Part shown: piece by piece, positions 1-8,092 of the stretch | How the letters are laid out: each line of letters opens with the position of its first letter | How positions within the stretch are numbered: the stretch's first letter is position 1 | Source: Blastocladiella britannica | Taxonomy: Eukaryota; Blastocladiomycota; Blastocladiomycetes; Blastocladiales; Blastocladiaceae | DNA: 17,098 nucleotides | Assembly (NCBI GenBank): GCA_025349905.2 | Contig: MU624925.1 | Coordinates: 1-17,098, forward strand | Reading direction: 5' to 3' | The notes under the pieces: model-generated | What the model was told of the DNA's origin: nothing | Seen by the model: only the letters and a program-made list of their open reading frames with translations | Database searches by the model: none | Made by a program: the position numbers and the translations under genes

Positions 1-15
1 CTCAAAAAAAAACAC

Positions 16-254
16 CGTGTAGCGTATTCCGGCCCTCAATTCTATCAACGACATTACATTGGAGTGTCAAGGGCCATCCGTCGGGCAAAGAAGTATCGGG
101 TTCGTCGTCCTGTTGGTCCGTATTGGGCGCTGACCGAGGCGGAGGGGACAGGCGCGGAGGGGGATTACAGTAGTCGCGCGGGCCGCTGGGCTCGACCGCG
201 TTGGCGAGACACCGCGGGGACGACCGGGAGCGCGGGAAGTAGTCCCTGCTGTGC
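16..254 (-). CDS. Possible partial exon of a minus-strand gene running off the left edge
   Basis: Minus-strand open frame of about 78 codons without a stop, reading ...DQQDDEPDTSLPDGWPL... and then LQCNVVDRIEGRNTLH close to the edge. It ends at a plausible donor (G|GTGTTTTTTTTT, exon end near 16) followed by a T-run, which resembles the sense-strand T-tracts of other introns here. No in-frame ATG is visible. The ATG at about 260 is in another frame that stops at about 67, so the 5' boundary (perhaps an acceptor CAG at about 246-248) is uncertain. I do not recognise the product. If real, it would be divergent from the SDR gene and share the region around 260-666 as a promoter. GC-rich DNA often leaves spurious open frames, so confidence is low. 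Confidence 0.3.
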
Positions 255-666
255 GGGCCATGACAATTTATTTGGAGAAAAAAAAAGCTTGAGAGGGGGT
301 GGATTTGTAGTGTTAAATCATGTTGTGGAACTTTTGTGGAATGTGGAAGTTGGGGTGTTCAGTTTGGGGGGCAAAATCCATATTATTTTGTTTAACAAAA
401 TTTTATCTCTTTCGCAAAGTCGGATAATAAACTCACAGCCGGCAAACGACAGCACAGCCGTCCACCCCGTCCTTCCAGCTTTTCCAAAGTCAGTACGCCC
501 TTGCCATTTATTTTTTTTCTTGACACTGCGCTGGCCGATCAGAACGATACTAATATATATAGCAAATAGTTGTTTGTGCGCCTCCTTCCCTCCCGCCACC
601 GTCCTCCAATTGCGATCCGCCGCATCGCACGACCACTCTCGTCCCACTTTCTTTTATCAAACCGCA
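255..666. other. Upstream/intergenic region of the SDR gene
   Basis: About 410 nt without a convincing gene. It is AT-richer than the flanking coding DNA, with a TATATATA stretch at 554-561 and a pyrimidine-rich stretch just before the ATG at 667. Longer open frames that cross it rely on non-ATG starts and show no recognisable protein. It most likely holds the promoter and 5' leader of the SDR gene, and of the divergent gene at the left edge if that exists. Confidence 0.5.
554..561 (+). promoter_or_regulatory. Possible TATA element upstream of the SDR gene
   Basis: TATATATA lies about 106 nt upstream of the ATG at 667, in a local AT-rich patch. The spacing would allow a leader of roughly 70-80 nt. 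The call rests on motif and position only. Confidence 0.35.
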
Positions 667-2209
667 ATGACCATTCTCGTCCTTGGCGGGATCGGCTTCA
701 TCGGCCGCAACTTTGTCGCCTCGCTGCTCAGCAAGGGCGTGCCCGCGGGCGATATTCGTGTCGTGGACAAGTGCATTCCTGCCACCGCGTGGTTGAGCGA
801 ATCGCACAAGGCTGCCATTGACCAGGTGGAATTTCGTCAGGCCAACCTTGTCAATCCTGGTACGCGCCGCCCACCCAATTTTAATTTGAATATTTTCCGA
901 ATTAAAAACTGATTTGCCCAAACTGGCTCCCTCCAGCCTCAATCGAAAAGGCGTTTGCGCGCGACGACGGTAAGCCGTGGGATGCAGTGGTGAACCTTGC
1001 TGCCGAAACAAAGTACTCGCAATCCGAGTCGGTGCGCTCTTGCACTTATTTTCCTTTCGTCGGCGCTAGAGCCATTTGAATCTGATCACCTCCGAATTGG
1101 TACCCAGGTCTATGAGGAAAAGATTGTTCTCCTGTCTGTGCACTGCGCAAAGGAGGCCGCCAAACAAAAGGCGGGTGTCTTCATTGAGGTCTCCACCGCC
1201 CAGGTGTACGACGGCGAAAAGGTATGGCTCATTATACCTTTACATTGTCGGCCCACTTTTTTTTATTCATTTCGTTTCATTTCATTTCTTTGTGCGTTTG
1301 CAGAAAGCCTGGGATGAGTCAGGCAAGATCAAGCCGTGGACGGGCATTGCCAAAGCCAAGGCCAAGGCAGAAGACGAGCTCAAGAAGATTGCCGGCCTCA
1401 ACCTGATTATTGTCCGCCCCGCCATCGTATACGGTCCAGGCGACATCCAGGGCATCAGTATGTATTTTTTTAATCACTTTTATGCTTGACGAGATCGAGA
1501 TCGTGATCACTCACACCCTGGGCCTTAAAAAATAGCCCCTCGCCTGATTTGTGGCCACGTGTACCGGCATTTGAAGCAGGAGATGAAGCTGCTGTGGACC
1601 AAGGATCTTCGCATCAACACGGTGCACGTGGACGACGTCTCTGGCGCGCTGTACGCTCTGGCGGAGCACTACAAGGACAAACCCGCCAACGCGGAGGTGT
1701 ACAACTTGGCCGACAAGCAGGACACGGATCAGGAGACGATCAACACCCACATTCGCGCCATTTTCGGCATTGAAACGGGTTTCCAGGGCTCCATCATTTC
1801 GCAATTTGCAAAGGTGCGCTCTTGTTATTGAGATTTGATTTGTACGATCGTTCGTTGATCCATTTTTATTTTTACCCAACAGCTCAACTTGGATTCGGTT
1901 GTCGAAGACGTGAACGATGCTCACATGGGACCGTAAGTTATATTTCACAAATATCTCGTCATAGTATATACTTACAAAAAATGATGATATCACAGCTGGT
2001 CCGAGCTGCTCAAATCGTCCAGTATCGCCAACTCGCCCTTGACGCCTTACCTCGATCAGGAGCTTTTGTACAACAACCACTTGCAGATCGTTGGCAACAA
2101 GATTGAGTCGGTTCCTGGTTTCACCTACACGGTACCGAACGTGACCGAGGCCAAGGTCCGAGAGGTTGTTGATGGGTACAAGCAGCAAGGCATCTGGCCA
2201 AACAACTAG
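667..2209 (+). CDS. NAD-dependent epimerase/dehydratase-like (extended SDR) protein, 7 exons
   Basis: Exons 667..859, 937..1031, 1108..1221, 1304..1457, 1536..1813, 1883..1932 and 1996..2209 sum to 1098 nt, giving 365 aa. The start opens directly into a Rossmann fold: GGIGFIG at residues 7-13, with Asp34 at the end of the second strand (RVVD), which favours NAD over NADP. Further extended-SDR landmarks are NLAAETKYSQSES, STAQVY (about 125-130) and the strand-loop VRPAIVYGPGD. These mark the NAD-epimerase/dehydratase superfamily, whose members act on nucleotide sugars or other hydroxyl substrates. The substrate here cannot be told. The usual catalytic YxxxK after the STAQVY strand is not evident: the matching helix reads TGIAKAKAKAEDEL with no Tyr. 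It could be a pseudoenzyme or belong to a divergent SDR branch. There is no signal peptide, so it is probably cytosolic. Six introns of 63-82 nt have GT/AG ends. Confidence 0.88.
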
Positions 2210-2630
2210 GTGGTTGCTCTTTTTTTTTTCGTTCCTATCTGAATTGGGCCTTTTTCATTCCCTCCTCCGTCTTCTCTCTCCACCTTCTCGCATTCCCCTT
2301 TTTCCATTTTTCGTTTCCCCTGCTCGTTTCGTCTCGTCCTTTTGGTGTGGTTCGGCTCTTATCCTTACCACTGATTTCCTCCCTCTTCTTTACTTGCCAT
2401 ATTTGTTTGCTGCCTGACGATCGCCATGTGAATGGAATGAAAAATTGTTGTTTTTTTCTTGGAGCGACTTGCTTTCTCTGCCTTCTGCTTGCAGAAGTGC
2501 GCACAGAATGCAAGGCCGATTTTTGGGTGCGACAAGTCTCACCGCTCTGAATATAAAGCACCTCCTCCCCCTCACTTCTCTTCCTCATTCGATCAGTACA
2601 TCAGTATTACCATCGCGCACACAACCAAAA
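2210..2630. other. Intergenic: 3' end of SDR gene and promoter of LEA-like gene
   Basis: A 421-nt spacer between two same-strand genes. The first half is strongly pyrimidine-rich, with a T-run just after the stop at about 2219-2229. The second half contains a TATAAA at 2552-2557 and a CT-rich leader before the ATG at 2631. No credible coding sequence was seen: open frames here continue into neighbouring exons or are shadows. Confidence 0.6.
2552..2557 (+). promoter_or_regulatory. TATA box of the LEA-like gene
   Basis: TATAAA in the context GAATATAAAGCACC, 79 nt upstream of the ATG at 2631, followed by a CT-rich stretch typical of fungal transcription start regions. It is the best-formed TATA element in the window, consistent with a strongly inducible gene. 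Confidence 0.5.
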
Positions 2631-4035
2631 ATGTTCCTCACTCGTTCACCCCACCTTGTCCACGCCGGACGGATGATCGGCCCTGGCGTCTATTCGCGCT
2701 GTGTCTCGTCGGTCGTGATTGGCGTGACCAGCGTCCTCACCGAAAGGGTGGCTGCCAAGGCGCTTGGTACCGTCGAACTTCCGTTTTGTTTGTTGCAGCG
2801 ACGACCACTCACTGGCAAACAATAAAAACAGACAAGGCCGCCGAGAAAGTGGTGGACCAAGCGAAAGATGTGGCCACGGCCGCGCTTGGATCCGCGCTCG
2901 ATCGGCACGACCAGCTCGAGAAACACATGGCCAACTTCAGCAGCAGTTCGATTTCCTCCACCCTTGCGTCGGCGTCGTCATGGACGCCGAGCCTGCTTTT
3001 TATTGCGTCATCTTCAACATCGGGACTGATTGCCCGCAACCGCGCAGCCACGGCTCGCGCCTTCCATTCGACCACAGCCAATGAAAGTGACGCCGATCAC
3101 TCGAAGATCGACAGCGCCGGTGACGCGATTAAGAACACCGCCGACAAGGTTCGCAGCGGCGTTGGCGAAAAGGCCGAGCAAGTCACGTCGGGGGTCAAGC
3201 ACGCCGTCGACACCGGCCGGGACAAGGTGCATGCCGCTGCCAACAAGGTCGAAGGGACCGTGAAAGATGCCGCGTCCGGGGTCGAACCGTCAGAGACCAT
3301 GACGGTTGCTGCCCGCACGCGCATGGATAACATTCGCCGGGAGGTGGGCGATATTACGGATCGGGTGCGTCCGCCTTCTCATTTTTTTTTCTTTTTCTTG
3401 TCAACGGCGTTGTCTCACTCCTTTTCTTTTTTTTTTTTTTCCACGTCGCAGGAGACCAATACTTCTCTGGGCTCGATGGCAAGTGCTGTTGGTGCCAAGA
3501 TTTCCGAAAAGGCCAAGGATGCCGTGGAGTCTGCTCAGAACACTGCTGCCGAGGCCAAGAACGCCGTCAAGTCGACTCAGAAGACTGCCACCGAGACTGT
3601 GACCGGGGCGTCGCAGGTGGCCAACACCCAGCTGCACTCGATGGCCAGTGCCGCTGGTGCAGCTGGTGCCGAGATCTCGGACAAGGCCAAGAGCGCCGTC
3701 AAGTCAGCCCAGAAGGCTGCCACCGAGACCGTGGCCACCAACATTCCGCTGAGTTCCATGGCAAGCGCTGCTGGTGCCGAGATTTCCGGTAAGGCCAAGA
3801 ACGCCGTCAAGGCTGCTAAGAAAACTGCGACCGAGACCGTGGTTGGAGCATCGGACGCCGGCAAGGGAGCCCAGTCGCGACTGTCTGGCACCATGGACGG
3901 TCCGATTGGCCAGACTCTGCCCGATTTTATCGACGAGCTTGAGGACAAGGTACCTTTTACTTCTCCTCCTTCATTGCACTTTTCGCTGACTGGTGTTACT
4001 CCGAACAGATCCGCGTTGGCTACCCCGTCAAATAA
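2631..4035 (+). CDS. LEA-like Ala/Lys-rich repeat protein, probably mitochondrial, 4 exons
   Basis: Exons 2631..2766, 2832..3364, 3452..3949 and 4009..4035 total 1194 nt, giving 397 aa. The body is a hydrophilic Ala/Lys/Glu/Thr-rich amphipathic helix with phrases such as EKAKDAVESAQNTAAEAK, the style of group 3 LEA proteins. These are disordered in water, fold into helices on drying and protect membranes or proteins. The N-terminus (MFLTRSPHLVHAGRMIG) is basic and hydroxylated. A second presequence-like stretch begins at Met78 and ends in IARNRAATARAFHST, like a mitochondrial targeting peptide, so a mitochondrial location is likely. Three internal repeats start at L-x-SMASA. Intron 1 (donor GTACCG) is required because the first frame stops at about 2825. 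The last exon encodes only IRVGYPVK; without that splice the frame runs on to 4132. It is convergent with another stress-type gene 246 nt away. The family call is by composition and repeats, so moderate. Confidence 0.75.
3467..3865 (+). repeat. Three in-frame LEA-like repeats in the protein at 2631..4035
   Basis: Repeat units begin at 3467, 3632 and 3749 and encode L-x-SMASA-x-GA followed by EIS-x-KAK-x-AVK-x-A-x-K-x-A-TETV. Units are 55, 39 and about 39 codons; the first is longer because of an extra AAEAKNAVKSTQKTATETV segment. Units 2 and 3 are nearly identical at protein level, pointing to recent tandem duplication. A more diverged relative of the pattern lies upstream in exon 2 (around AGDAIKNTADKVRSG). 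Confidence 0.75.
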
Positions 4036-4281
4036 CGTCGTCGCACCACTGAAGAGCGTTGCCGATATCCGAATGGCAGAGTTAGGTTGCAGCTTTTCCC
4101 AATTCAATTATTCCCAATTCATTTTGGTCTAGCCAAAAAAAAAAAACAATGACCCAATGTAAGATGCATGCATTAAAAGATACCTCTCGGCCAACCGACA
4201 AGGAGCGAGGTTGGACGACCGCGACAAAACCAAATAACTAAGGCAAAGCGACAAAACAAAGTGGAATGGAACCGATCCGTG
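4036..4281. other. Convergent 3' intergenic region
   Basis: 246 nt between the stops of two convergent genes. It holds a direct repeat of TCCCAATTCA (about 4097 and 4112), a 13-A run at about 4135-4147 and an ATGCATGCAT palindrome at about 4164. It probably contains both 3' UTRs and poly(A) sites. No gene was seen. Confidence 0.5.
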
Positions 4282-5924
4282 TCAGTAACCGTGGCGACGG
4301 GTCATCGGGTTGTGCCGCGCGAAAAAGGGCGGCTTGGCCGCGACGTGGTTGTAGTCGGACGCGTAATCGCCGGTGCGGTGCGACGGATAGCCCTCATCAG
4401 TCCCGATCGGGGACTGCATGTAGCGTGACGTGTACGACGACGGCACCTGTGGCCGCCCATAGGCATCAGTGGGACCCCGGCCGTAGCCCGATCCGCCGAC
4501 CGGAGCGCGCGCATAACCGAGCGGCGGCGCTCGATGCCCATACACTTGCCGACTGGCACCGCTGGTCTCCCAGTCAGGGCGGTCGGTCGCGCGACCAAGA
4601 CCCTCCTCAACGCGACCCACAGTGCGCTGAGTGACACCAGGGCGGCCATACAGCTCGCGTTCGGCTCCGCGGACTTCCCAATCCGGACGCCCAACGGCAC
4701 GGCCAGCAGTCTCCTCAATGCGACCGGTGGTCCGCTGCCCGAGACCAGGACGAATGTAGCCGGGATCCGCGGCGGGTGCGGCGATGAGCGGGTCGTATAG
4801 GTCGTCGCGGCTGCTGCGCCCGTACTCGCGATCAAAGACATCGTCATCACCGTAGATAGGCCGGGAGTAGCCGCCCCGAGGGTCACCGCGCGCCAGCATG
4901 GGTGCCGAGCCACGGCGACGCATCGACGGCGGCTGGTCGTCGTATTGGTACTGGCGTGAGCGGTCGCCGACTCCCAGAGGCATCTCAAACTCGTCCAGGA
5001 CGTGCTCGCGTTCCAGGTACTGCTCGGCTTCGCGGCCATGGCGCCATCCAGACCGCCCGTACATGGTGCGGCCATGCGTCGCTTCCCACTCGTCGCGCGT
5101 CAGCGGACGCAGCACTTCCACCTCGTCCGAGACACGTGCACCCTCGACAATGTGCTCGCGGATGGGCAAGTACTCGCGCTCGTAGTGCTCCTTCTCGATC
5201 TGGCGCTGCACCACCGGGTGCACCACGTGCACGACATGGCGGCGCTCGAGCTCCTCGACTTCAGGACGCATGTACCGATACTCGTGCTCGGTCGGCATTT
5301 CTTGGTGGTAGCCGTGCGAGAGGCGCGACGCAATGGCGCTGTTGCGGCGGCGCTCTTCCTCCCTATGTATTTTTTTTTTCATTTACAGGTCAGTGTCTGT
5401 CCTGGCAGGAAATGATGAAAGATACATACGAAGCACCGACACGAAGCTCTTGCTCGCGGATCTCGCCAAGTTGGCGCTCAGAATAGGTGCGCTCCTCGCG
5501 CACGCGATCGTGGATGGGCAGCACTGCATGCTTGATCTCCGAGACATCGCGCTCACGGTGGACTTGCGGGAGCACTTCGTGGACAGTGCGCTTGTGCACC
5601 TTTTCTTCGACGACGGGGGCGTCCTCCTTGACGTACTCGTCAACCACGCCAGCGGAAGCGCGTGATGCGGCCCCTTCCATCCCGGGTCCGCGGTAGAAGC
5701 CGCGTGCGCGGAGTGCCTCGAGCTCCTTGTTTGACTCGGACTGCTGCGTGATCGTCTCGGTGGTGCCGCCGCCACGGGTCGTGGATGTCGTCGAGACTAC
5801 ACGAGTCTCCTGCTGCTGCTGCATCGGTTGGTTGCGGCGGTAGGTGTTTGCGGATGGGGCTGTTATTTGCTTCAATATGAGCTGTTTGTCTTTATCCCAA
5901 GGTCTGATCGCGCGTACCATCCAT
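4282..5924 (-). CDS. Hydrophilic stress-type protein: His/Pro-Val-rich repeats plus CsbD-like tandem repeats
   Basis: Preferred model: exons complement(5918..5924, 5430..5859, 4282..5362), total 1518 nt, giving 505 aa. Exon 1 is a 7-nt microexon (ATGGATG) joined to GCCCCATCCGC. The alternative is an unspliced start at 5920 (MVRAIRPWDKDKQL...). The N-terminal third carries loosely repeated motifs: VHKRTVHEVLPQVHRE, AVLPIHDRV, HVVHVVHPVVQRQIE, EYLPIREHIVEG. I associate this pattern with hydrophilic fungal proteins often labelled allergen-like, whose function is unknown. The C-terminal half is Arg/Gly/Tyr-rich and disordered. It contains two 36-aa repeats (GRIEETAGRAVGRPDWE and GRVEEGLGRATDRPDWE) resembling the GK-x-E-E-x-x-G-K pattern of CsbD/UPF0337 stress proteins. 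There is no signal peptide or membrane segment. The role in stress or desiccation tolerance is inferred. The fungal-family link is moderate and the CsbD likeness weak to moderate. Confidence 0.72.
4534..4749 (-). repeat. Tandem 36-residue repeats (2 copies), CsbD-like
   Basis: Two adjacent 108-nt units, 4749..4642 and 4641..4534, encode PG-x-x-QRT-x-GR-x-EE-x-x-GRA-x-x-RPDWE-x-x-GA-x-R-x-x-YG. By eye they share 22 of 36 residues with no gaps. The conserved core GR-[IV]-EE-x-x-GRA followed by a turn and a second Gly-Ala helix is the basis for the CsbD comparison. Confidence 0.85.
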
Positions 5925-6214
5925 GATCGGATTTATTGAGAAATGTACTCTTGCTATTGAGTGTGGTTGTGGAATGTTTTTTGTTTGTGCCGGAACTGGT
6001 GCTGAGATCGAAAGAGAGAAGGTCAAGAAATACAGGGAAGGCAAGCGCACTCATGTACCCGCTCGAGACATTGGGTTTGAGACACACACCTCGCTTGGCC
6101 TTCACTCTTGTTGATTTTGCCCTCATGTGACTTGAGCTTGGCTCGCGTTTGTTCACTCGCAGAACGCCTTTTCAGAATCGCCACGAACCACTTTTTTCTT
6201 TATTTTTACCCAAC
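5925..6214. promoter_or_regulatory. Divergent promoter region between the hydrophilic repeat gene and NAC-beta
   Basis: 290 nt between two divergently transcribed genes, so both promoters must lie here. Upstream of NAC-beta there is a T-rich leader ending in TTTATTTTTACCCAACATG. No clear TATA box was seen on either strand. Minor open frames are not supported. Confidence 0.45.
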
Positions 6215-6985
6215 ATGTCGTCCATGACCCCCGAGAAGCTCGCTATGCTCAAGGAGAGCGTCCGCACGGGCGGCAAGGGCTCTCCCCGTCGCAAGGGAAA
6301 GAAGTCGGCGTCGGCCAAGGCCGCGCAGCCCGACGACAAGCGCGTGTCGACTGCCCTCAAGAAGCTCAGCGTCCAGCCGATCCCCAACATTGAGGACGTG
6401 AACATGTTCCGCAACGACGGCAAGGTCCTGCACTTTGGCAACCCGAAGGGTATTTTTCTTTGTTGACTCTTTTTTTTTTTTTTTTTTCAGCGCGAGTGTG
6501 CGCGCGCGTGGGCGTGGTATCTGGAGTGACACGCTCATTAGCGTACCCCTCAACCTCCGCCCACACCTGCACCTTGGGTTGGTCTTGGTTTGTCATGTTT
6601 GCGCGTGTGTCCACCCCGACTTGAACTCATTCTATCTAAACAAATATAATAGTCCAAGCATCGCTCGGAACCAACACCTTTGTGGTGTCGGGCAAGTCGC
6701 TCCTCAAGGACATGATTGACATGCCCGAGGCCATGGGTCAGATGGGCAGCCAGCAGGCCATGCTCCAGCAGCTTCTGGCCCAGATCCAGGGCCAGCACGG
6801 CGGCGATCTCATGAAGAGCGTCCAGGCATCCATTGCCGGCGCCAAGGGCGGTGCCACCGACGACGATGACATTCCCGACCTTGTGGGCGGTAACTTGTGC
6901 GTTTCTTTTATTCGTTCTCTTGTGCCAATACTCACATTCACTCCCTTTATTCCACAGCGAGGACGTTGCCAACGATCTCGACTAA
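6215..6985 (+). CDS. EGD1: Nascent polypeptide-associated complex subunit beta (BTF3/EGD1)
   Basis: Exons 6215..6449, 6653..6896 and 6958..6985 total 507 nt, giving 168 aa, the usual size for the family. Family landmarks in order: MTPEKLAMLKESVRTGGKG, the basic ribosome-binding stretch RRKGKKS (the RRKxKK element of NAC-beta), DDKRVSTALKKLSVQPIPNIEDVNMF, then across intron 1 HFGNPK-VQASLGTNTFVVSG (NAC domain core), and the acidic tail DDDDIPDLVGGNFEDVANDLD. NAC-beta pairs with NAC-alpha at the ribosome exit tunnel and shields nascent chains. The start could be Met1 (6215) or Met4 (6224). Intron 1 is long for this locus (203 nt) and intron 2 is 61 nt. The last exon is 28 nt. The TGS1 gene starts 76 nt beyond the stop on the same strand. 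Confidence 0.95.
6450..6652 (+). other. Long first intron of NAC-beta with T18 tract and GC-rich interior
   Basis: A 203-nt intron, donor GTATTTTTC and acceptor TATAATAG, with a branch-like CTAAAC near 6636-6641. An 18-T run (6470-6487) is followed by CAG and then a GC-rich stretch (about 6491-6610) unlike the other introns here. The stretch contains a possible GCGTG...CACGC stem. I could not identify box C/D or H/ACA signatures. Confidence 0.6.
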
Positions 6986-7061
6986 AGCAAAAGCGTTACA
7001 TACAAAAGAAGTCTTTGAATACAAGTTGTGCTCTTCAAATCATAAAAATATCATACTATCA

Positions 7062-8014
7062 ATGGGCAAAATCTCAAAGGCCAAGAGGGCCGCAAAGCGC
7101 CAACGCACTGTGGACGCGCCGACCGACAAGACGATTGCCGACGCAAAGGCAGCGACCACCACCGCCGTGGAAGCATCGGCCGCGACACAGGACCGCAACG
7201 CGAAGCGGAAACGCGAGGCGCAAAACGCAGCCTCACTGCTTCCACCGCCCGCACGGAGCAAGGCGGCCTTGTCTGACCGCGTAAAAAAGTACTGGTTCCG
7301 CCGACACACGCTCTTTTCGCGATTTGACGAGGGCATTCGCATGGACGAGCGTACGCGTTTTATCTTTTTCATATACCATCGCTATATGGTCGGTACTAAG
7401 CAATAAAAAATATAGAGGGCTGGTTCTCGGTAACGCCCGAGCCGATTGCACAGTACTTGGCAGAGCGGTGCCGGTGTGACACCATCTTGGACCTGTTTGC
7501 AGGGGTGGGCGGAAACGCGATTCAGTTTGCCGAGACGTGCGAGCAAGTGGTGGTAGTGGAGCTGGATCCAGTGCGCATGGCGTGCACGCAGCACAATGCC
7601 GAGGTGTACGGGGTGGCCGATCGGATCGAGTACGTGCTGGGCGATGCGATCGCGTACATGGAGCGCACGCGCGCGGTCCCCGACGTGGTGTTTCTGAGCC
7701 CACCGTGGGGCGGGCCCGAGTACCTGGCGCTGGACGAGTACATGTTCGACCAGATTCCACTCGACTGGCCGCGGCTGCTGGCGGCGTGCTTGGCCAAGAC
7801 CCGCAATCTCGCCATGTACATGCCCAAGAACCTGAGTGCCGCGTGCATCCAGGAGATGGCCGCGATCGCCGGGCCGCTGGCGGTGGAGGAGATTGTGACG
7901 CACGGGTCGGTGCGGGCCGTGATGCTTTACACGGGTGAGCTTGCGCGGGTGGTTGCTGCCACTGCTGGTGCCCTTGACCCTGCTGATGAGGTGAACGGGG
8001 ACGTGGTGGTGTGA
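7062..8014 (+). CDS. TGS1: Trimethylguanosine synthase TGS1 (snRNA/snoRNA cap hypermethylase)
   Basis: Exons 7062..7350 and 7416..8014 total 888 nt, giving 295 aa. The enzyme adds two methyls to the N2 of the m7G cap of sn/snoRNAs using SAM. Family signatures: KKYWFRRHTLFSRFDEGIRMDE, then across the intron QGWFSVTPEPIA; SAM motif I DLFAGVGGNAIQFA (122-135); acidic VVVVELDP (about 141-148); and motif IV SPPWGGPEY (191-199), whose Trp194 is the expected cap-stacking residue. The N-terminal ~70 residues are Lys/Arg/Ala-rich (KAKRAAKRQR, AKRKRE), suited to nuclear or nucleolar targeting. This is a compact form, as in yeast, without the long N-terminal region of animal TGS1. The single 65-nt intron has donor GTACGC and a branch-like TACTAAG. 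The gene starts only 76 nt after NAC-beta. Confidence 0.95.
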
Positions 8015-8092
8015 ATGTAAAGTCGTACTTGCGCCGTACTCTCTTTGCTGATCACTTCATTTCGCAACCCCAATTTTTTTGAATATTCCACC

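Noticed and set aside
64..912. Long plus-strand frame overlapping the start of the SDR gene
   Set aside because: It relies on a non-ATG start, crosses the AT-rich promoter region and enters the SDR frame only at 667, where the conserved Rossmann sequence begins. It then runs into intron 1.
2459..4132. Unspliced 557-codon frame through the LEA-like gene
   Set aside because: It joins promoter, exon and intron sequence. The T-tract intron at 3365..3451 and the 5' region show clear splice signals, and the TATA box at 2552 lies inside it.
4902..5486. Plus-strand frames opposite the hydrophilic repeat gene
   Set aside because: Antisense shadows of a GC-rich, Arg/Gly-rich coding region, lacking splice logic or known domains.
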